From Prorocentrum cordatum (taxonomy: Eukaryota > Sar > Dinophyceae > Prorocentrales > Prorocentraceae): a stretch of 64,000 nt of DNA. The position numbers were made by a program, and so were the translations under genes. The notes below the pieces were generated by a model that worked only from the letters and a program-made list of their open reading frames with translations, made no database searches and was not told where the DNA came from. The stretch spans positions 504,820 through 568,819 of the forward strand of contig CAUYUJ010014002.1 of the NCBI GenBank assembly GCA_963575745.1. Reading direction: 5' to 3'. Positions 53,096 to 64,000 of the stretch are shown one piece after another; the stretch's first letter is position 1, and each line of letters starts with the position of its first letter.

Positions 53096-53224
53096 CTTCT
53101 TTTGGCTGGCGTCACCACCGGTATCGGCGGGGCAACGGCCACCAACATCATTCTCACATGCTTCGCTTCAGCTACCATCTTCCCAGCAATAATATGAGTA
53201 TGTGGGGTTTCTCGGTAGCGTATG

Positions 53225-54030
53225 TTTTCCGCAGCCCCATTATTGGGCCACGAAACGTGTGAGGGATGTGCCGAATTGGATGGGGGGGCGCGCGTGGTCA
53301 CAACCACTGGGGCCTTCGGTGGCGCTCCTTAGGGGCCGCGAAGCGTGTCAGGGATGTGCCGACATACCTGGCGGGGACGCATGTGATCACAGCCTCTGGG
53401 GTCTTCGGTGGACTTCCCCATGAGGCCACGAAGCGTGTGAGGGATGGTCCGAAATTGGTGGCGCGGACGCATGTGGTCACAGCCAGTGGGGCCTTCGGTG
53501 GAGCCCCTTATGAGGCCACGAAACGTTTGAGTGGTGTGCCGAAACGGGTTGCGCTGACGCATGTCGTCACGACGGCTGGGGCCTTCGGAGCCCCTCCTGG
53601 GGCCACGAAGTGTGTGATGGGTGTGCCAACATGGGTTGCGGGAGCGCGGGGCGCGTGTGGTCAAAGCTATTGGGGCATTCGGTGGAACTCTTTGTGGTGC
53701 CACGAAACGTGTGAGGGGTGTGCCGACATGGGTGACGGAAAGGCATGTGGTCACAGCCATTGGGGCCTTCGCTGGAGCTCCCTTTGGGGTCACGAAGCGT
53801 GTGAGGGGCGTGCCAATATGTGTTGCGGGGGCGCGGAACGCATATGATCACAGCCGCTGGAGCTTGCCTTCGGTGGAGCTCCTTGTGGTGCCACGAAACG
53901 TGTGAGGGGTGTGCCGACATGGGTGGGGGAAAAGCATGTGGTCACAGCCATTCGGGCCTTCGGTTGGATTCCCTATGGGGCCACGAAGCGTGTTAGGGGC
54001 GTTCCAATACGGGAGGGGGGGAGGAGGAAA
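53225..54030. repeat. Array related to the 77-bp satellite, about 9 irregular units
   Basis: Units of CACAGCCATTGGGGCCTTCGG / TGGAGCTCCCTATGGGGCCA / CGAAACGTGTGAGGGGTGTG / CCGACATGGGT, 80-95 bp each, sharing GGGGCCTTxGGTGGA and GGGGCCACGAA with the 22.4-24.5-kb array. Ends in a CGCGCGGCGCTGG...CCACAGTACGG module as that array does. Confidence 0.88.
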
Positions 54031-54329
54031 AGGAACGCGCGGCGCTGGCTTTTCAAAACGAGGTCCAAACACCACAGTACGGCTGGAAAGTATGGAGCAA
54101 GGCCCCCGGGCAGGCAGATTCGGAAGACAGTTGTACAGATCCACCTCGTCCTTCATTTTCCCCTCTTCCAGAACAGAAGGAAAACAGTCAACTGGACCTG
54201 CGTCATTGTTCGATTCCAAGAAGAAACCGCACCGCCCGTGTCTCCCTGAACGGCCATGACTCCGTTGAGTCACCTGCGGCCGACCGTTGACACGAGGAGG
54301 ACTCAAGCACGATGGGGTTCAGGCGCAAG

Positions 54330-54919
54330 GGTGGCTGGATCAGCTCACCTGTCTCTGACACCCCCTCCTTGTTCTCCTGCTCCCACTCCTGCTCCCCCCC
54401 TTGTCCTCGTCCCCCTCCAAATCCCCTGCTCTTTTCCCTGTCTCCTCCTGCGCCTCCTGTTCCTCCCCGTCCTCCCCCTTCCTCCCCTCTTCCCTTCTGC
54501 CTCCCGCACTCCTGCTCCCCCTTCCTCCTCCCCCATCTCCCGCTCCTCCTCATTGATCACCTCCCCTTTTCCTCCTCCTCCTCCTCCTCCTCCTCCTCCT
54601 CCTCCTCCTCCTCCTCCTCCTAGAGAAGAGGCATGCAGAAGTAGGCAGGAAAGTGGAGGTGGAGGAAAAGAGATGGGGGGAGAGAGACGAGGAAGGAGGT
54701 GATGGGGGGGGATGAGGGCGAGGAGGCGGAGGCAGGAGCAGAGTAGAAGGAGGAGGAGGAGGAGGAGGAGGAGGAGGAGGAGGGGGAGGAGGAGGCAGGA
54801 TGTAGGGATGCCAGTCCGTCTGTTTTGGACGGGCAGCCGAGGCTGAGCGGCATGCTGGGGAGGCTCTCGTCCGTGAAGCTCTTCGAGGAGCGCGCCTCTG
54901 GCTGCCCTTGACTGCGAGG

Positions 54920-54989
<70 letters not shown>

Positions 54990-55000
54990 TCTGCCCGTCG
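54330..55000. repeat. CT-rich, TCC, GGA and TCG microsatellite cluster
   Basis: TCC units at 54570-54620, GGA at 54745-54795, and (GTC)n at 54915-54990. TCC and GGA runs are mutually complementary at 150-bp spacing. Confidence 0.92.
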
Positions 55001-55179
55001 GCCCCGTGGCCACTCTGGGCGGAGGCCGCCGAGGGCGACGAGCCGAGACAAGGCCTCCGGCGCCGTGATTTCTTCAGAGCGTGAACGCCCCGATGTATCG
55101 ATCGCCTCCCCACGGGCTGAAGAGAGAGACGTCGTCGGATGCAGGGGTTCTCCCCCTTCCAGTGCTTCCAGGGCTTCCT

Positions 55180-55345
55180 TGGATTCGATGCCGATTCCGG
55201 CAAGCTCGATCCGACCCGATCACGAGATTCCGACGATCCGACGCGATTCGATGCGTGCATGGTCATGGTGGTGCTGTGCACCCTGGCGCAGCCGCTCCGA
55301 TTTGATCTCGACTCCGTGCCGACGCAGGCCGACCCGACGCACATG
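55180..55345. repeat. Dispersed GATCCGA-rich module
   Basis: GCTGTGCACCCTGGCGCAGC, GCTCCGAT, GACTCCGTGCCG and GCCGACCCGAC recur in order at 35100-35170. Both copies lie within about 200 bp of a GAC/GTC microsatellite. Confidence 0.45.
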
Positions 55346-57075
55346 CCGAGTCGGCACGGCTTCCCGATTCGGTGCTGACGGATCCTGAGGTCCGCCCCAC
55401 TCCTCAGGAGACGCCGCCCGGAACCCTGGCGCCGCGGGACCTCCCCCGCCTGCTGGACCGGACGCCCCACCGCCTGCTGAAGTCGCCGCCCGTCAGGGCC
55501 TCGCCCAAGGACTCGTCGAAAGGCCTCGCGGCCCTGGAGGAAGTGACAGGAGTCAGAGCGTGAATTGCCTACCCCGCTTTCGCTTCCAGGCAAAACCAAG
55601 TCATACCATACGCCTCCTCGTCAAGCGGCCTGACCAGTACAGTTTGCAATTTGGCATCGTTTGGTATCTCTTGGAAGCGAGGGTGGTCAAAAGCGAGGTA
55701 GGTTTGTTTCCCCCCTAAGGAGGGGAGAGAAGAGGAGGCAGATGGCGAGGAAGGGGGGATGGTCTGAGGACGGGCAGACGCCACCCCGCCTCCGCCTCCC
55801 CCTCGTCTCCCAGAGGAGAGGCAGAGGCCACCGCCACCGAGCACCAACCCATTCGCAGAGGAGCCGCCGACCTCCTGGGCGGTGGCACGCCCCAGCGTCG
55901 CCTCATTAGCAGGGCTCGAGCTCAACGGCGTTCGGGTGATTTCGTGGACCGTTTTCGCTTTGGCTTCGTCTTGCGGCAACTGTGGAACGAAGACAGAGCT
56001 AGGGATGACGAAAACAAAACGAAAACGGAAAACACCGTTTAACTCGAGCCCTGTCACCCAGTGCCCGACGACGCTCCGGCGCGCCACCGCCCAGGCGTGA
56101 CCCCTCCCAACCGTCTCTAATTACCCATTGCGCTGATGTCTCTCGATCCGCTGACGGGAGCCGTGGCAGATCTGGAACCCCCCCAAGGACTGCATCGCGA
56201 TATGCGCAGTGAGAAGACATGGTAGCTGTGTAAATTGGAGAAGGAGGAGGTGGCGGATGAGTAAGATGATGAGCAGGCGGATGAGGATCAGGATGAGGAA
56301 GGAGAGGTCAAGGAGGAACAGTAGCAGCAGGAGCATGAGCTTGAGCGGAAGATGCATGATGATCAGAGGAAGAGTTGGGGGAGGAGAAAGGACTACAAAA
56401 GCCCCCAGACACCCACCAGACGCCCGAGGACGACCCAAAGAAGACCCCCTTTTAATGCGGTTTCGAAGCTCAGAATTTCCCTGTGACGTACCCGACCCAT
56501 CGGCACCATGAGATGATATATGGTGTGCCGACAATAGTGCGACAGCAGCGAGACGTTGCGGGGCGGAAATCTAGATCGTGCGAAGTGTGTGTGTGGCCGA
56601 TTCGCAGAACAGAGGTACAAAAGTCCAGGAGGCATTGTACTGGGAAGGAGAAGCAAAAGGAAGACATCGGGGTGAAAAAAACCATCACCTCGGCAGAAGC
56701 AGCGAGAGAATGGAACATGGGCAATATCAGGTTACACAGGCGGCGACGCAACCAGACAATCCAATTGCCGCGTGGTTCCATGCCGAAGTGATCAACACCT
56801 GCGCGGCCAGTGCTCCACGTTGCTGCAGCGTCTCGGAAAATGAAGAGCTCGTGTTACTAGAGACTCGGATACATTTCTCCTTACGCCACACCAAGGCCCA
56901 ACAAAAATCAACCGAAAGGCCAACGAAACCTTCCGCGCCCAAGCCCGTCCGCCTCTCAGCGGACGCGTGGTCCAAACTCCAAACGCCCCCCTATTAAATT
57001 CTAAATGTGCTCGCGCCGGGGGGGGGGGGGGCTGGGGTGACCCACTGCTCTTGAGGAGAGTTTTATAATCAGGAG
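55346..57075. other. No gene recognised
   Basis: Includes a GGA/GAT-rich patch at 56235-56330 and otherwise mixed sequence with no recognised domain on either strand. Confidence 0.4.
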
Positions 57076-57079
57076 AGTG

Positions 57080-57725
57080 GGTGGAGCATGGTCTGGGCGA
57101 TTCTGCTTGGGATGTCCTCAAAATCTGCCTCCTTTGGGCTCTGGTTTGGCCTGGTTTAGCTCGGTTCGGCTTGGCTGGGCGGCGCAAGCCGCTCGAGGGG
57201 TCCTCCGGATTTGCGTGGTTTAGCCTTTGGTTTGGGCCTGGTTTCGCTTGAGACGTCCTCACAATTTCTTTGGTTCGGCTTGATTTGAGTTTAGTTTCGC
57301 TTGAGGCGTCCTAGCAGTTTGCCTGGTTTCGCATTTGTTTCGCCTGGTTCGGGCCCGGTTTCGCCTGACGTCCTTACAATTTGCTTGCTTCCTGAGCGGT
57401 TTCGCACGAAACGTCCTTGCAATTTGCTTGGTTTCGCATTGGTTTCGTTTGGTTTGGGCTTGGTTTTGCTTGAGACGTCCACGCAAGTTGCCTGGATTCG
57501 GCGCGGTTGCGCTGTAGACGTCCTAACAAGTTGCTTGGTTTCACCTCAGTTTCGCCTGGCTTGGGCCTGGTTCTGCCTGAAACGTCCTCACAATTTGCTT
57601 GGTTTCGCTCGGTTTCGCACGGTTTCGCCTGAGACGTCCTCGCAATTTGCCTGGCTTCGCTTTGGTTTCGCCTGGTTTGGGCTCGGTTTCACGTGAGACG
57701 TCTTCGCAGTTTGCTCGGCCTCGTC
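57080..57725. repeat. GTTTCGCxTGAGACGTCCT minisatellite
   Basis: Repeated GGTTTCGC, CTTGAGACGTCCT, CAATTTGCTTGG and GGTTTGGGCCTGG blocks. GACGTCCT/GGCGTCCT recurs at 40-65-bp spacing. Confidence 0.88.
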
Positions 57726-58314
57726 GTCATGGGGGGGCCCGGACGACCCGAGACACATGTATTTTTGTCACACGGTGCAGGGAAGTGAAGGAATCATTCA
57801 TTCACACACGTGGTGGGCGTAAACATTCGGAATTGTATGGCCTTTGGTTGTTGTTCCCAAGACACATCTGGTGTTGTCGACGTGTGTATGACCACCGAAG
57901 CCCCATCTCCTCTCAAGTTGCTCCACGTGCGCCGAGTCCATCAGAGGAGACCCGTATGCCCAAACATATTGGATGGCAACCCGGAGGTAAGTGGACATCC
58001 TTCTCCTCATCTCTGTGACTGGGGCCCTCGCCCCGCAATCAATCCAGATGCAGGGGCCAATAACGGTAGCCTATCGCGTTGGGAAGCAGTCCTCCTTGTA
58101 GGTTGGAGTTCGCTTGCCAGGCTGCGGGTAATGCCAGCGTCATTGTTGAACAAGGTTCAAACGTGATCAGAACAGAACTGGAATGGGGCAGCACTCGCGC
58201 GCAGCAATGAAGTTTCGTTAGCTAGGGCAGCACTCTGGGCAACACTGCCTGTAACCTTGGTTCCTTATTGGATTCGAGCCTCGCAACGACAGATGATGGC
58301 ATGTGTCCATGACG

Positions 58315-58880
58315 CTCGAGACATATACAACACATACAACAAATACCACATATATTCTGCATACAACATATACAACACGAACAACAGATATCACCTATAC
58401 CTCCTAATAAGCTCGTTCAGCATGCGCACCACGTACAACCTATGCAGGCCCATACACCATATACAACAACACATGCATCACATACGAAATATACAACAGG
58501 TACTAGCTATGCATCCGAGGCAATAGCCACCACGCAGGCACCACAAACAACCTATACATCCCATAGAACTGCTACAAGAGAAATTGAGTATACTTACTTG
58601 CACCAGCTATATCTTATAGAGCAGATGCCCCTTACGCAGATAAACGTCATGCACGACCCGTCTCACATGTACAACATCTGCCATCAATCCACCATCTACA
58701 AGATGGACATGATACACATCATGCGTACCATATACAACGTAAACGTATGATACAGCGTACCTACTGCATCCTCCACGTACTCCATGTTTTGTAGAAACAA
58801 CGTGCACATCGTTTACAACACATTTAACATACACTACGCACTCGATGTATGCTACGCACATTGCATACATACCATATACA
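58315..58880. repeat. Degenerate ACATATACAAC short repeats
   Basis: ACAACATATACAAC, CACATACAAC and similar 8-12-bp strings throughout, AT-rich for this window. Ends in a CACA run at 58912-58932. Confidence 0.75.
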
Positions 58881-58974
58881 TCACTTCCAGTAAAGCCGCA
58901 TCTGCAAACACACACAGACACACACACACACACTGGTTACAGCACACTCAACCTATACAGCATGTACCACATGT

Positions 58975-59185
58975 ATCAGTCCTCCTCGTCGTGCTCCTGA
59001 AAGTCCTCCTCGAAGTCCTCCTCGAAGTCCTCCTCGAAGTCCTCCTCCGCGTCCTCCCCGAAGTCCTCCTTGGACGCCCTCCTCGAGCCTCGAAGCCCGC
59101 CCCGACGTCCGCCTCGGAGTCCGAAGTCCGCCCGCCCCAGGCTCCTCGAAGTCCTCCTCGAAGTCCTCCTCCACCAGCCGGGCGC
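58975..59185. repeat. (GTCCTCCTCGAA)n 12-bp minisatellite
   Basis: Five near-perfect units at 59004-59060, with further degenerate units to 59185. Confidence 0.92.
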
Positions 59186-59279
59186 AGCGCCGCCGCGCCC
59201 ACCAGCCGGGCGACGCGGCGGCGGACGCCAGCGGCGGCGGAGGCCCCGCGCCGCGCGCGCGCGGGCTCGGCGCGCGCCT

Positions 59280-59460
59280 CGGGCGCGTTCGGCAGCGTTC
59301 GGAGGCTCGCGGGGGGCCTTCGGAGGCCCTCGGAGGCCTCGGGCCCTTGGCGCGCGCGTCGGGGGGCCTTCGGCGGCCCTCGGAGGCTCGCAGGGAGGCC
59401 TCGGAGGGCCTCGGAGGCCCTCGGAGGCCGCGTGCCCTCGGAGAGGCCTCGTGGGCTCGT
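59280..59460. repeat. GCCCTCGGAGGC minisatellite
   Basis: Irregular units of CTCGGAGGC, TTCGGAGGCCCTCGGAGG; each unit is partly palindromic. Confidence 0.8.
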
Positions 59461-59639
59461 CTGGAGCGAAGCGCTTGTTGCGGCCTCCAGCTGTATCGAG
59501 ACACCGTCAGGGGAAATCGCAAGGCAAATGTATGCACATATGGGGGCTTCTGCGCCGAGTAATCTTTGTCTGTGCGCTGGGCCAACACATCGAATTTGCA
59601 TCTGCGCCTTGCTGCGTGCCCTGATTGCCCTTTTCCGAG

Positions 59640-59765
59640 GCCTCCCGGGGCCCTCGTTGCTGCCACGTCTGGATCCGCCTTGAGATCTCTGGCCAGGGCG
59701 CACCCCAGGACAGGTCGGGGGGGCTGCAATCACCCTGCGGCACGGGCAGAAGCACGATTGGCGCT
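59640..59765. repeat. Dispersed CCACGGCTGG-type repeat
   Basis: GCCACGTCTGGATCCGCCTT, GGGCGCACCCCAGGACAGG, GGGGGGCTGCAATCACCCTG. Confidence 0.55.
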
Positions 59766-60254
59766 CGTGTCCACGATCATGGCGTCCGGGGGCCGCCGCG
59801 ACAGCCCGAAGAAGCAAACGTTGTATGAACATAACCTTCCGGAGCTCCGCACGGACTGCTTGGAATCCGCGCTGGACCCCCCTGGCGGCGCCTCCGGCGC
59901 CGCCCTTGGCGTGCTCCGCGCGCCAGAGAGGGAAGCCACAAGCGCCGATCTAAGACATCCACGTGGAGCGCCGACATGTTATGTTTACATTTTTTCGTTG
60001 TTCTGGGAGATGTGTGGGCCTGGGAACGGCCGGCAGGACACGAGCAACTCGCCCTGGTCGGGAAGAGGACCAGGGAGGACGGAGGGATCCAGGAATGGAG
60101 TATGGGCGAAGGGACGGAGCGACGGGGACGAGGAGGAGGACGAGCGTAAACCCAAGAGTCGTCAACGATGTTAGAACCAACCCTCCCTCCAAGCTCCCTC
60201 GTCGTAGGCCCCTACAACTGCTCATTTTCATTGAGGGAACGGCCTTGTTGGAAG

Positions 60255-60440
60255 ATAGCCGTTTGAAGACCCTGAATCATGCCAAAACATTACTCTCGGG
60301 ATTCCAACGCCACGTATCACCTGACTGTTGCGTCTTGACGATCCTGAGTCGTGCCAGAACGTCAGTCTTGGGATTTCAACGCAGCGAATCAACGTAGCTG
60401 TTGCGCCTTCATGATCCTGAATCTCTCCGAAACGCAATTT
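60255..60440. repeat. About 67-bp tandem repeat, 2.5 units
   Basis: CCTGAATCATGCCAAAACAT, CCTGAGTCGTGCCAGAACGT and CCTGAATCTCTCCGAAACGC begin successive units, each with GGGATTCCAACGC and GTTGCGTCTT blocks. Confidence 0.8.
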
Positions 60441-60469
60441 CCGGTACGCTGATCATGGGAATCTACAAA

Positions 60470-60800
60470 CAAATGCGCGCGGCGCTAAGGCGACAGCCAC
60501 ATTTTCAAGAGGAGCCGTCCTCAACCCGTGAAACTCTTGCAATTGTTGGAAACGAATGCGCGCGGCGCTAAGGCAAGAGCCACATTTTGAAAACGGCCCG
60601 CCCTCATTCGGTGGAACTCTTGCAACTGTTTAAAACGAATGTGCGCGGCGCTAAGGCGAGAGACACTTTTTGAAAACGACCTGTCCTCAACCCGTGAAGC
60701 ACTTGCAAATGTTTCGAACGAATGTGCGCGGTGCGGAGGCGAGAGCCACATTTTGAAAACGACCCGCCTTCCATCTGCGAAACTGGTGCCAATTTTGAAC
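60470..60800. repeat. 83-bp tandem repeat, 4 units
   Basis: GCGCGGCGCTAAGGCGAGAG recurs at 60477, 60560, 60643 and 60726 (exact 83-bp spacing), with GCCACATTTTGAAAACG and CTCAACCCGTGAAACTCTTG blocks. Confidence 0.93.
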
Positions 60801-61139
60801 CTTCCGAATGATAAATGATGAGGAAGTCTCAGGCGAAACACCCGGCCCGCTCTAAAATCTGGCCTTGGAGTGCGACAGGGAGAATTGATGTATAAGGAAA
60901 AAGAATGGAGGGGGAGGGGACGGGGGAGGGGGAGGGGGGAGGGAGGAGGAGGACCAATGGAAACCCAGGACTCACCAACGGTGTTGCAATAAACCCTCCT
61001 TCCAAGTTCCCACCCTCCTGCGTTGGGCATTTGTCTTGAATGGAGTATTGCGGTCTCCACCTCCTCCTCCTCCTCCTCCTTCCCGCCACCTGTCTCCTCT
61101 CTCCTGCCTCTCACTTCGCTCCTTCCTGCGACCTGCCAA

Positions 61140-62870
61140 AATGTCGTCAGTTCCGAGGGCTGCTGCTGGGTGCAGCGGAGTGACGTCCTACGCGGACTAC
61201 CAGGAGACCTCGCCATCCTTGGGGTGCTGCGATCTGCGAAGCTGTCGCCAGTTTCTAGGGCTGCTTGGGGGTGCAGCAGAGTGGCTGCCCACGCGAACCA
61301 CCAGGAGACCTCGCCATCCCTGGGGGGCTGCGATCTGCGATGCTGTCGCCACTTTCGAGGGCTGCTGGGGGGTGCAGCGGAGTGACGAATTACGCGGACC
61401 ACCAGTAGACCTCGCCACCCCCGGGGGGCTGCGATCTGCAAAACTGCCGCCAGTTTGGAGGCTTGCTGGGGGGTGCAGCAGAGTGGCGTCCTCCGCGGAC
61501 CACCAGGAGACATCGCCAGCCCTGGGGGCTGCGACCTGCTAAGTTGTCGCCACCTTCGAGGTCTGCTAGGGGGTGCAGCGTAGCGACGTCTTACGCGGAC
61601 CGCTAGGAGATGTCGCCACGTTCGAGGGCTGCTGCTGGGTGCAGCGGAGTGACGTCTTACGCGGACTACCAGGAGACCTCGCCATCCTTGGGGTGCTGCG
61701 ATCTGCGAAGCTGTCGCCAGTTTCTAGGGCTGCTTGGGGGTGCAGCAGAGTGGCTGCCAACGCGAACCACCAGGAGACCTCGCCATCCCTGGGGGGCTGC
61801 GATATGCGATGCTGTCGCCACTTTCGAGGGCTGCTGGGGGGTGCAGCGGAGTGACGAACTACGCGGACCACCAGTAGACCCCGACATCCCTGGGGGGCTG
61901 CGATCTGCAAAACTGCCGCCAGTTTGGAGGGTTGCTGGGGTGTGCAGCGGAGTGGCGTCCTACGAGGACCACCAGGAGACCTCGCCATCCTTGGGGGGTT
62001 GCGATCTGAGAAATAATCGCCAGTTTCGAGGGCTGCTGGGGGGTGCAGCGGAGCGTTGTCTTACGCGGACCACCAGGAGACGACGCCATCCCTGGGGCAT
62101 TACGATCTGCGAAGCTGTCGCCAGTTTCGAGTGTTGGTGGGAATGTATCCGAGTGACGTCTTACGCGGACCACCTGGAAACCTCGCCATCCTCGGGGGGT
62201 GCAGCGGAGTGACGTCCTACGCGGACCACCAGGAGACCTCGCCTTTTCTGGGGGGGTGCGATCTGCGAAGTTGTCGCCACTATCGAGGGCTGCTGGGGGG
62301 GTGCAGCGGAGTGACGCCTCACGCGGACCACCAGGAGACCTCGCCATCCCTGGGGGGCTGTGATCTGCGAAATTGTCGCCACGTTCGAGGGTTGCTGGGG
62401 GGTGGAAAGGAGTGACGTCATTACGCGGACCACCAGGGGACCCCGCCATCCCTGGGGTGCTGTGCAATCTGCAAAGCTGTCGCCAGTTTGAAGGATTGCT
62501 GGGAGGTGCAGCGGAGCGGCGTCCTACGCGGACCACCAGGAGACCCCGCCATCCCTGGGGGGCTGCGATCTGAGAAATAGTCGCCAGTTTCGAGGGCTGG
62601 TGGGGGGTGCAGCGTGTCGTCTTACGCGGACCACCTGAAGACCTCGCCATCCTTTGGAGGTTCTGATCTGCGAAACTGTCGCCACGTTCGAGGGCTGCTA
62701 GAGGGGGCAGCGGAGTGACGCCTTACGCGGACCACCCGGAGACCTCGCCATCCTTGGGAGGTTGTGATCTGAGAAATAGTCGCCACGTTCGAGGGCTGCT
62801 GGGGGGTGGAGCGGAGTGACGTCATTACGCGGACCACTAGGAGACCCCGCCATACCTGGGGCCAAGCGGA
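61140..62870. repeat. About 101-bp satellite array with 469-bp higher-order repeat
   Basis: Units GGGGGGCTGCGATCTGCGAA / CTGTCGCCAGTTTCGAGGGC / TGCTGGGGGGTGCAGCGGAG / TGACGTCCTACGCGGACCAC / CAGGAGACCTCGCCATCCC. The blocks from 61157 and from 61626 are nearly identical over several units, a 469-bp higher-order period. Confidence 0.95.
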
Positions 62871-63400
62871 ATGACGCCTTTTTCTGTTGCCTGGGGGTTG
62901 TTTCGAGTTCGGGGTTTGTCAGGGAGGAAGCAGAGAAGCTGACGGACGAGCGAGGCTCCGCTTCCTTCAAGCACGACTTATAAGCAGAGTTCGTAGTTTT
63001 TTTCGAGCTCCGCGACGACATCGCGCAGGCAGCGCTGCATCTGTAGCGCACCACCGACAAACGCAACAATCTTCGGTCTTTTCCCGTCACGTTCGTCGTC
63101 GTCCCCTGCCCCGTACCATTTTCCCTCTGCTGGTGCCGCGCTGACGGTCCGCCTTCCCGCGCGCCCTTCTTTTGCCATTCGGTCCCGCTTCCATGTCCTC
63201 CTCAAGCCTGGGCCATCGCTCCTCGTCCCTTCGGTGTTGTCCCGTGAGTCGTGCCACGCGAGCGCACCCCATGTAGTGTGCACAACATGTGACGGCGCCT
63301 GCGCCGCCATAATCCTGGCAAGTTTGTGCCAATTCCTCTTGTCACTTGATGCAAACGAACTGGTGCGTCACAGGGTAAGCGTGTTCCCGATCCCTTGCGC
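62871..63400. other. Spacer between satellite arrays, no gene recognised
   Basis: Unique sequence with no recognised domain. Confidence 0.5.
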
Positions 63401-64000
63401 GGGCCATCAGGAGAACTCGCAATCCCTGGGGGGCTGCGGTATGCGAAACTGTCGCTAGTTTCGAGGGCTGGTGGGGGGTTCAGCGGGGTGACGTCTTACG
63501 CGGACCACCAGGAGACCTCGCCATCCTCGATATGCGAAGCTGCCGCCACGTTCGAGGGTTGCTGGGGGGTGGAGCGGAGTGACTCCCTACGCGAGCCACC
63601 AGGGGACCTCGCCATCCCTCGGGGGGGGGGGCGTTGTCGCCACGTTCGAGGCTGCTGGGGAGGGGGGGGCAGTTGAGCGACGTCCCACGCGGACCACCTG
63701 GAAACCTCGCCATCCCCTGGGGCACTGCGATCTGCGATGCTGTCGCCACTTTTGAGGGCTGCTGGGGGGGGGGGGTCCAGCGGAACGACGTCCTACCCAG
63801 ACTCGAATGAGACTTCGCCATCCCTTCAAATGAAATCTCGCATCTTTGGGAGTCTGCGATCTGCGAGACTATCGCCTGTTTCGGGGGCTGGTGGGGGGTG
63901 CAGCGAGGCGGCGTGCTACCCAGAAGCGAATGAGAACTCGCCATCTCTGGGGGGGGGGGGGGGGGGCGATTTCCGAACCTGCCGCCGCTTTCGAGGTTTG
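63400..64000. repeat. About 101-bp satellite, second block running off the window
   Basis: Same unit as the previous array but more diverged, with poly-G expansions at 63620, 63668, 63768 and 63951. It continues past the end of the window. Confidence 0.92.

Noticed and set aside
48841-53262. Long repeat-protein-like frames over the 78-bp satellites
   Set aside because: Same reasoning: unit-length variation shifts frame constantly, and frames on both strands look equally protein-like.

Overview
The window looks like nuclear DNA of a dinoflagellate. Three things support this: one recognisable gene belongs to a secreted coiled-coil family (YDKYACWC, HRDRCQNAEN, CGWVKTHF motifs) that I know only from dinoflagellates; its inferred introns use GC, GA and GT donors with an AG|G acceptor; and more than half of the GC-rich sequence is microsatellite, minisatellite and decayed transposon. 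There is no bacterial-style gene packing, and I recognise no tRNA, rRNA or CRISPR array. The species is not determined.

Layout. 1-15.6 kb: low gene content, with long TCC/GGA and GAT microsatellites, a first copy of a composite element carrying a 73-bp tandem array (3893-4889), a solo introner-like copy (5446-5623), a degenerate minisatellite (6.65-8.07 kb), and small inverted-repeat elements. 15,701-36,055 (+): one gene of about 20.4 kb, read here as 8 exons encoding about 754 aa. Two adjacent introns (17159-17322 and 17437-18757) are copies of one introner-like family, and the second has been enlarged by a terminal-inverted-repeat element. The 10.7-kb fifth intron holds a nest of insertions: short-hairpin repeat DNA, then a composite 73-bp-array element, then a LINE-like retrotransposon with a GACTCCGC target duplication, then a 77-bp satellite inside the LINE endonuclease. 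The sixth intron (4.5 kb) carries dinucleotide, tetranucleotide and GA/GGA repeats and an unrecognised minus-strand reading frame.

36-64 kb: intergenic or unresolved. It holds a fold-back element just after the stop codon, two MITE copies with 8-bp target duplications, many GGA/TCC tracts, a second antisense LINE copy (45.7-48.3 kb) with a broken catalytic motif, two 78-79-bp satellite arrays that share a 195-bp leader (48.67-49.9 and 51.06-53.1 kb), a further array related to the 77-bp satellite (53.2-54.05 kb), and several other minisatellites, ending in a 101-bp satellite with a 469-bp higher-order repeat (61.1-64 kb).

How the parts relate: the only gene with convincing protein-level support is the coiled-coil gene. 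Nearly everything else is mobile or tandem DNA, much of it inside that gene's introns, so intron size here is set by nested insertion. The intron boundaries come from reading frame and from remembered family motifs, and have not been tested with transcripts.
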